Shown one piece after another: positions 8,638 to 13,398 of a stretch of 13,398 nucleotides of DNA; the first letter of the stretch is position 1, and the number at the start of each line of letters is the position of its first letter. The notes under the pieces were generated by a model. The model made no database searches, was not told where the DNA came from, and saw only the letters and a list, made by a program, of their open reading frames with translations. This DNA is from Desulfatitalea sp. (GTDB taxonomy: Bacteria; Desulfobacterota; Desulfobacteria; Desulfobacterales; Desulfosarcinaceae), in NCBI GenBank assembly GCA_013041835.1, contig JABDRH010000150.1, positions 1 through 13,398 of the forward strand, written 5' to 3'. The position numbers were made by a program, and so were the translations under genes.

Positions 8638-8676
8638 AACCCCAATGCGGCACAAGTTTGATGCCGCATTGGGGTT
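8638..8676. terminator. Perfect 15-bp inverted repeat between convergent genes
   Basis: AACCCCAATGCGGCA (8638-8652) is perfectly complementary to TGCCGCATTGGGGTT (8662-8676), with a 9-base loop. It starts 11 bases after the groEL stop and ends 22 bases before the stop of the minus-strand vWA gene, so it most likely ends or protects transcripts from both sides. Neither side has a T-run after the stem, so it is not a standard intrinsic terminator; it may act with Rho or as a 3'-end barrier to RNases. Confidence 0.7.
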
Positions 8677-8698
8677 GAATACTCCCACGAAACGAGGC

Positions 8699-9889
8699 CT
8701 ACCGCGTACTCAGATACGCCACCGCCTTCTCCAGACCGTCGATGCTCAGTTCGAACATGGGGAAGATCTGGCTGATCATGGTAATGGTGCGGGTGTACGA
8801 CCAGTGGTTGCTGCTCACCGGATTGAGCCAGACCGCGTTGCGGAAGGTTTTGGCGATAAACTTTAAGCATTCGATACTGGGGCGGCCGCTGCGATCGGAG
8901 ATATACATCGATCCATCCCGGGCCATCAACTCATAGGGCGCCATGCTGGCGTCCCCCACGAAGATGACTCGGGTTTCCGGATCACGACGCACCATGTCAT
9001 TGATCCGGACCGGTTTTTTAAAGCGGGCGGGATCTTCCCATAGGGTGTCGTAGATGGTGTTGTGGAAGAAAAAGGTTCTCAATTCCTTGAATTGGCCTCG
9101 GGCGTAGTCGAACAAGGTTTGAACCAGGGGGATATACGGATCCATGGACCAGCCGCCGTTGTCGATGGCCAGGATCACCTTGAGGCGATCCTTCAGGCCG
9201 CGGTCAAACACGATCTCCACCTCCCCGGCGTTTTTCATGGTCTCATAGATGGTCTTGTCCACATGGACCTGATCCTTGGGACCGTGGGGCTGTAAGTGGC
9301 GCAGCCGCTTGAGCGCCTCACCCATCATGGACGCCGTCAGCGGCCCATCCAGGGAGTAATCCTTATAGCGCCGCTCCAAAGCCACTTTAACAGCCGACTT
9401 GTTGCGCGACACGCCCCCCACGCGCATGCCCCCCGGGTGAAAACCCGAGTGGCCCACCGGCGAAGTCCCGCCCGTACCGATCCCGCGGTTGCCGCCGTCG
9501 TGACGCTCGGTCTGCTCCTTGAGCCGTTCCTTGAAATATTCGATCAGCTCTTCAGGGGTCAGTTTCTGCAGCGTCTCCGGATCGACGCCCAAGGCATCAG
9601 CCATCTGCTTGGGATCTTCCAGCCACTGCGCCAACATGGCCTGGGCCATATCGTCCAAGGCCGCCTCGTCCAGATCAGGCAGCTCCGCCCCCTCAAATAG
9701 GTGTGCAAATACCTGATCGTAAAGATCGAAATAGCGCTCGCTTTTCACCAACACCGAGCGTGATACGGTATAAAAATCCTCCAGGGAGTTGACCAGCCCC
9801 TTGGCCAGCGCCCGGTGCAGGGTCAGAAAAGCCGTGGGCGACACCGGTATGCCGTGATCCTTCAGTGTGTAGAAAAAGTCGATAAACAT
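8699..9889 (-). CDS. CoxE-like vWA-domain protein, partner of MoxR
   Basis: This 396-residue protein is the last gene of the minus-strand operon. It resembles CoxE-like vWA proteins (COG3552/PF05762 type), which with a MoxR ATPase remodel or load metal into client enzymes; CoxE for CO dehydrogenase, NorD and CbbO are known relatives. A helical N-terminal half leads to a glycine-rich segment (about 128-160) with GGNRGIGTGGTSPVGHSG, a pattern I recall from this family. The vWA domain covers about 235-390. The first metal-site motif is not the usual DxSxS but DNGGWSM (D243-M249); other likely site residues are T278 in FFHNT and D313 in VGDASM. The start lies 10 bases after the moxR stop with no clear Shine-Dalgarno sequence, suggesting translational coupling. 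No signal peptide is visible. The family is well supported; the client is unknown. Confidence 0.85.
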   Translation of the reverse strand: MFIDFFYTLKDHGIPVSPTAFLTLHRALAKGLVNSLEDFYTVSRSVLVKSERYFDLYDQVFAHLFEGAELPDLDEAALDDMAQAMLAQWLEDPKQMADALGVDPETLQKLTPEELIEYFKERLKEQTERHDGGNRGIGTGGTSPVGHSGFHPGGMRVGGVSRNKSAVKVALERRYKDYSLDGPLTASMMGEALKRLRHLQPHGPKDQVHVDKTIYETMKNAGEVEIVFDRGLKDRLKVILAIDNGGWSMDPYIPLVQTLFDYARGQFKELRTFFFHNTIYDTLWEDPARFKKPVRINDMVRRDPETRVIFVGDASMAPYELMARDGSMYISDRSGRPSIECLKFIAKTFRNAVWLNPVSSNHWSYTRTITMISQIFPMFELSIDGLEKAVAYLSTR

Positions 9890-9899
9890 GGCGGATGGG

Positions 9900-10742
9900 T
9901 CAATAGCGTGCGCGACGCTGTGTCATGCGTTGGGCCTGCTCGAAATCCTGGCTCTTTTTGAAAAGCACCCCCAAGTAAGGCAGCTCGCTCTTGATCAAGC
10001 GCTTGGGCTTGAAGTCGGGATCGGTCTGCAAGGCCCGGACCCAGTTGATCAGTTCGCGGGTAGCGGGTCGTTTTTCGATGCCGTCCATCTGGCGCAGGCG
10101 GTAAAAGGCATCGATGGCCTCTTGGGCCAGGCCATCGTCCAGTCCGGGGAAATGCATGTTGATGATGCGGCGCATCATCTTGGGGTCGGGAAATGCAATG
10201 TGGTGGAAATTGCAGCGCCCTAAAAACGGATCGGACAGATCCTTTTTGGCGTTGGAGGTGATGATGATCACCGGCCGGTGCCTGGTGCATACGGTTTTGT
10301 CAATCTCGATGATATCGAACGCCATCTGATCGAGCACGTCCAGCATGTCGTCCTGAAAATCGGTGTCGGCCTTGTCGATTTCGTCAATGAGCAGCACGGT
10401 GCGATGATCGGCCATGAAGGCCTGGCCGATCTTGCCCATTTTGATGTAGGCTTCGATATCGCTCACATCCCGGCTCGAATCGCCGAAGCGGCTGTCGTTG
10501 AGCCGGGTGAGCGTGTCGTACTGGTAAAGGGCTTCCACCAGTTTCATGCTCGATTTCACATTGAGCACCAGCAGCGGCATTCCCAGGCTTTCGGCAATCG
10601 CATGGGCCAGCATGGTCTTGCCGGTCCCCGGCTCGCCCTTGAGCAGCAGGGGCATCTCCAAGGCCATCGATACATTGACGATTTGCGCCAGTTCCGCATC
10701 CAGTACATAGCGGGAAGCGCCGGAAAACGTTTGTCCACTCAT
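9900..10742 (-). CDS. MoxR-family AAA+ ATPase
   Basis: This 280-residue AAA+ ATPase belongs to the MoxR group, whose members usually work with a vWA protein encoded next door to activate or insert cofactors into enzymes. Motifs are complete: Walker A GEPGTGKT (36-43), Walker B VLLIDE (116-121), sensor 1 ITSN (N164), a likely arginine finger in PFLGRC (R176) and a sensor 2-like RPATRELINW near residue 231. A GAGGA sequence lies 7 bases before the ATG at 10742. The gene follows the MetE-like gene by 33 bases and precedes the vWA gene by 10, so the three are probably one transcript. At 280 residues it is slightly shorter than many MoxR proteins (about 300-330), but no motif is missing. Confidence 0.92.
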   Translation of the reverse strand: MSGQTFSGASRYVLDAELAQIVNVSMALEMPLLLKGEPGTGKTMLAHAIAESLGMPLLVLNVKSSMKLVEALYQYDTLTRLNDSRFGDSSRDVSDIEAYIKMGKIGQAFMADHRTVLLIDEIDKADTDFQDDMLDVLDQMAFDIIEIDKTVCTRHRPVIIITSNAKKDLSDPFLGRCNFHHIAFPDPKMMRRIINMHFPGLDDGLAQEAIDAFYRLRQMDGIEKRPATRELINWVRALQTDPDFKPKRLIKSELPYLGVLFKKSQDFEQAQRMTQRRARY

Positions 10743-10775
10743 AGCTTGTTCCTCAGCAAATTATTCGACCAAACT

Positions 10776-11843
10776 TCATGCCTGCCTGATTTTTCGCGAC
10801 AAAGCCTCGGTCAGAACCAGCACCCGTTCACTCAATTCGGGCGGCAACGACCCCGTGCCGCAGCTCGGAGTGATGAACGATTGGCGCTTGATCTGCGCTT
10901 CGTCCAAACCCAGGCGGGTCATCTGTTGCAAATACGACTGCCAACGCTCCCACAGGCTTTCCACGGTTTCGGCCGCAACCTGATCGGGCTGCAAGGTGGG
11001 CACCATGCCCCAAGCCAGGCAGCCGCCGGATTGCAGAAACGATTTGATTTGATCCACGTACAGTAAAAATTTATCAAAATAGCCATGCGCATCGAAGTTG
11101 ACAATATCCACGCCGCCATCAAGCAACAGGGACCAATCGGTATTGGCGCACACATGCACGCCCACCAGGGCGCCCTGGCCGTGAATGGCCGTTGCCACCT
11201 CCTGCAGGCAAGCGGCGATATCTTCCCGGGAAATACTGATCATTTCCGACGAACCGAAGCCGGCCAAGGCCGGCTCATCCACGAAAATGATCACCGGCAG
11301 GCCGAATCGATCCAGCCGCCGCGCCTGCCAAGCCGCCTTGAGGGCCAGCAGCTTGACCCCGGCGTCCCGGACGGTATCATCATAAAACACCGCACGGCGG
11401 TCCTGGTCGGTCAATGACGTACAAAAGGTGATGGGGCCTGTGATTTGCCCCTTGACCGCAAAGCGCCCATCGGATGGCACGGCCAAGGCCTTGATCAATG
11501 TAAAAAAACCCCTGGCGCACTCCGGCGTCAACCCGAAGCGGCTCTTTTCGACTTCCCCCCCGAGATCCGTTTGCGCCAGGTAAGCTTCGAAAAAAGCCAC
11601 CAATTGATCGTTGAATGTCGGCGCCGCCGTGTCCACAAAGGCGCGGCCTTCCCTTTGGGTCAATCCGGGCATGCCGCCCACGAACTGGGCCACCATGCCC
11701 TCCTGGGGATAGACCGGCAACTGCACCCAATTGGGGATCTCGGGCACATGGGTCAACACCAGATGCATGGCCGCGTCATGATCCTTGAGCGGCTGACTGC
11801 CAATGAGCATGGGACGACATTGAGGGTATAGCGGATCAGTCAT
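10776..11843 (-). CDS. MetE/UROD-like zinc-dependent methyltransferase-family protein
   Basis: This 355-residue protein looks like the catalytic TIM barrel shared by cobalamin-independent methionine synthase (MetE C-terminal half) and uroporphyrinogen-decarboxylase-like corrinoid methyltransferases. Likely zinc ligands are H230 and C232 in GVHVCANTDW and C328 in TPSCGTGSLPPE; E190 lies in FVDEPALAG. GRFAVKGQITGPITF near residue 130 also fits the family. It lacks the N-terminal half of MetE, so it could be a core-type methionine synthase using a methyl-corrinoid donor, or a methyltransferase for another substrate; sequence alone does not decide. ATG 11843 was chosen because AAGGAAGG lies about 4 bases upstream; the frame is open to 11930, but that stretch reads as leader. 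It is the first gene of the operon with moxR and the vWA gene, and divergent from sat. Confidence 0.75.
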   Translation of the reverse strand: MTDPLYPQCRPMLIGSQPLKDHDAAMHLVLTHVPEIPNWVQLPVYPQEGMVAQFVGGMPGLTQREGRAFVDTAAPTFNDQLVAFFEAYLAQTDLGGEVEKSRFGLTPECARGFFTLIKALAVPSDGRFAVKGQITGPITFCTSLTDQDRRAVFYDDTVRDAGVKLLALKAAWQARRLDRFGLPVIIFVDEPALAGFGSSEMISISREDIAACLQEVATAIHGQGALVGVHVCANTDWSLLLDGGVDIVNFDAHGYFDKFLLYVDQIKSFLQSGGCLAWGMVPTLQPDQVAAETVESLWERWQSYLQQMTRLGLDEAQIKRQSFITPSCGTGSLPPELSERVLVLTEALSRKIRQA

Positions 11844-11923
11844 AACACCTTCCTTCGATAAAAATGGAGAAGCGACTTTAGCATAGAGATCCTGAGCATT
11901 CAAGGTGTACACTGCAAATCTCC

Positions 11924-11952
11924 TTGACAAAAGTCCGTCACCCTAATAAAAG
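11924..11952 (+). promoter_or_regulatory. Candidate sat promoter
   Basis: TTGACA (11924-11929) is a perfect -35. After exactly 17 bases comes TAAAAG (11947-11952), a 4/6 match to the -10 consensus. This would give an untranslated leader of about 80 bases before sat. The reverse complement, TTGTCA, can act as a -35 for the opposite operon, with a poor -10. It is a consensus match only. Confidence 0.4.
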
Positions 11953-12040
11953 GGCTCCTTTGAATCGATCGGGTTCACTATTGCTCACGAGGCGGTATAG
12001 CCTACTGAAATCAATATATAAGTTGAAAGGAGAGCAACAC

Positions 12041-13315
12041 ATGTCAAATCTCATTCCACCCCATGGCGGCAAAGGACTGACCATTTGCCTATTGGAAGGC
12101 GATGCGCTCGCGGCTGAAAAGAAAAAAGCCGAGGGGCTCAAGAAAGTCAACATTTCTCCGCGCGTCAAGGGCGATCTGATCATGATCGGCAACGGCGGTT
12201 TCAGCCCCCTGACCGGTTTCATGACCAAAGCCGACTGGAAGGGCGTCTGTGAAAACTATCTGATGGCCGACGGCACCTTCTGGCCGGTGCCGGTGGTCCT
12301 CGACGTTACCGCCGACGAAGCCGCCGGCATCAAGGCGGGCGATGAAGTGGCGCTGTTCGATCCCAAGCACAACGAAATCATGGCCACCATGAAGGTCGAC
12401 GGCAAGTGGGACATCAGCGACGACGAGAAAAAGTGGGAGTGTGAAAAGGTGTTCATGGGTGAAGGCACCCCCACCGCCGAAGAATTCTGGAAGATCGCCA
12501 AAGAAGATCACCCCGGTGTGCAGATGGTCATGGCCCAGGGGCCCGTCAATCTGGCCGGCAATGTAAAAGTGCTCAGCGAAGGCGATTACCCCACCAAATA
12601 CGCCGGTGTTTACCATCGTCCGGCCGAATCCCGCAAGATTTTCGAAGACCGCGGTTGGAGCGAAGTGGCCGCCTTGCAGTTGCGCAACCCCATGCACCGT
12701 TCCCATGAGTACCTGTGCAAAATCGCGGTGGAAGTGTGCGACGGCGTTTACATCCACTCCCTGGTGGGCAATCTGAAACCGGGCGACATCCCTGCCGAGG
12801 TGCGCGTGAAATGCATCGACGCCCTGGTGAAAAACAATTTCGTGGAAGCAAACGTGGTTCAGGGCGGCTATCCGCTGGATATGCGTTACGCCGGCCCCCG
12901 CGAAGGCCTGCTGCATGCCACTTTCCGCCAGAACTACGGTTGCTCCAAGATGATCATCGGCCGCGACCACGCCGGCGTGGGCGACTTTTACGGCATGTTC
13001 GAAGCCCAGACCATTTTCGACAAGATCCCCACCCCGGCCGAAGAGGGCAAGGCCCTGAAGTGCCAGCCGCTAAAAATCGATTGGACCTTCTACTGCTACA
13101 AGTGCGACGGCATGGCTTCCCTGCGTACCTGCCCGCATGGCAAGGAAGACCGCGTGCTGCTCTCCGGCACCATGCTGCGCAAGATGCTCAGCGAAGGCGG
13201 CGATCTACCCGACCACTTCGGTCGTGACGAGGTTGTGGCCATCCTGCGCGAGTACTACGAAGGCCTGACCGAAAAAGTGGAAATCAAGACCCACAAAGCG
13301 GCAACGGGCAACTAA
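12041..13315 (+). CDS. sat: Sulfate adenylyltransferase (dissimilatory ATP sulfurylase)
   Basis: This 424-residue cytoplasmic enzyme makes adenosine 5'-phosphosulfate and pyrophosphate from sulfate and ATP, the activation step before APS reductase in sulfate respiration. An N-terminal PUA-like domain (about 1-170, with [10 protein letters not shown]) is followed by the catalytic domain with [11 protein letters not shown] (213-223), [18 protein letters not shown] and GRDHAG (307-312). Near the C-terminus C352, C355, C364 and probably H366 form the metal-binding element seen in prokaryotic ATP sulfurylases. There is no APS-kinase fusion, as expected for the dissimilatory form. ATG 12041 has AAGGAG (12027-12032) 8 bases upstream; the open frame back to 11924 is leader. 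A terminator follows immediately, so sat appears monocistronic, with no aprBA or qmo gene inside the window. Confidence 0.97.
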   Translation: MSNLIPPHGGKGLTICLLEGDALAAEKKKAEGLKKVNISPRVKGDLIMIGNGGFSPLTGFMTKADWKGVCENYLMADGTFWPVPVVLDVTADEAAGIKAGDEVALFDPKHNEIMATMKVDGKWDISDDEKKWECEKVFMGEGTPTAEEFWKIAKEDHPGVQMVMAQGPVNLAGNVKVLSEGDYPTKYAGVYHRPAESRKIFEDRGWSEVAALQLRNPMHRSHEYLCKIAVEVCDGVYIHSLVGNLKPGDIPAEVRVKCIDALVKNNFVEANVVQGGYPLDMRYAGPREGLLHATFRQNYGCSKMIIGRDHAGVGDFYGMFEAQTIFDKIPTPAEEGKALKCQPLKIDWTFYCYKCDGMASLRTCPHGKEDRVLLSGTMLRKMLSEGGDLPDHFGRDEVVAILREYYEGLTEKVEIKTHKAATGN

Positions 13316-13343
13316 GCACGCATATCATCCCATATCCATCACC

Positions 13344-13378
13344 AGCGGAGAGGTGCCGATGCGCCTCTCCGCTTTTTT
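13344..13378 (+). terminator. Intrinsic terminator after sat
   Basis: AGCGGAGAGGTGC (13344-13356) pairs with GCGCCTCTCCGCT (13361-13373), a 13-bp stem with one G-T pair and a 4-base loop, followed by a run of T ending at 13378. It lies 28 bases after the sat stop and is a textbook Rho-independent terminator. Confidence 0.93.
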
Positions 13379-13398
13379 GTCTCCCGCAGTGGGTAGGA

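Noticed and set aside
11844..11930. Earlier start of the MetE-like protein
   Set aside because: A clear Shine-Dalgarno sequence just upstream of 11843 would be internal; the 29 extra residues overlap the intergenic promoter area.
11924..12040. Earlier in-frame start of sat
   Set aside because: The stretch holds the promoter-like TTGACA and the AAGGAG of ATG 12041; known Sat proteins begin near [10 protein letters not shown].

Overview
The window looks like chromosomal DNA of a sulfate-reducing member of the Desulfobacterota, most likely a Desulfosarcina/Desulfobacteraceae-like organism. The main argument is a complete prokaryotic-type ATP sulfurylase (Sat), supported by the style of the FapA/DUF342 protein, the hybrid histidine kinase and the MoxR/CoxE-like pair. 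The genus is inference; no rRNA or taxonomic marker is present. I see no insertion sequence, prophage, tRNA, rRNA or CRISPR array.

Layout, left to right. (1) 1-2683, + strand: a non-haem ferritin (start 222) with all ferroxidase residues, then a FapA/DUF342 protein (start 839). The latter carries an N-terminal tandem motif like the c-di-GMP-binding MshEN domain, and its ribosome binding site can be sequestered in a hairpin. (2) 2748-6177, + strand: a YbdG/MscM-type mechanosensitive channel and a six-TM hybrid histidine kinase. The roughly 200-base gap between them hides, on the minus strand, a short rubredoxin-like zinc ribbon (CxxC-x11-CxxC) without a usable start codon. (3) 6178-8676: a 466-base gene-poor leader with a good sigma70-like promoter and alternative hairpins, then groES-groEL, closed by a perfect 15-bp inverted repeat that also separates the convergent operon. 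(4) 11843-8699, minus strand: a compact three-gene operon in the order MetE/UROD-like zinc methyltransferase, MoxR AAA+ ATPase, CoxE-like vWA protein. (5) 11924-13378, + strand: promoter, sat and a strong intrinsic terminator; sat is divergent from the three-gene operon.

Functionally the window mixes core energy metabolism (sulfate activation by Sat), protein folding (GroESL), iron storage, osmotic protection and signalling. The least explained part is the MetE-like/MoxR/vWA operon. MoxR-vWA pairs often act as ATP-driven remodelling or metal/cofactor-insertion chaperones, so a dedicated client is expected; the co-transcribed MetE-like enzyme is the obvious candidate and the neighbouring Sat a weaker one. 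The vWA protein has an unusual first MIDAS motif. All functional assignments rest on reading motifs by eye; no database search was run.
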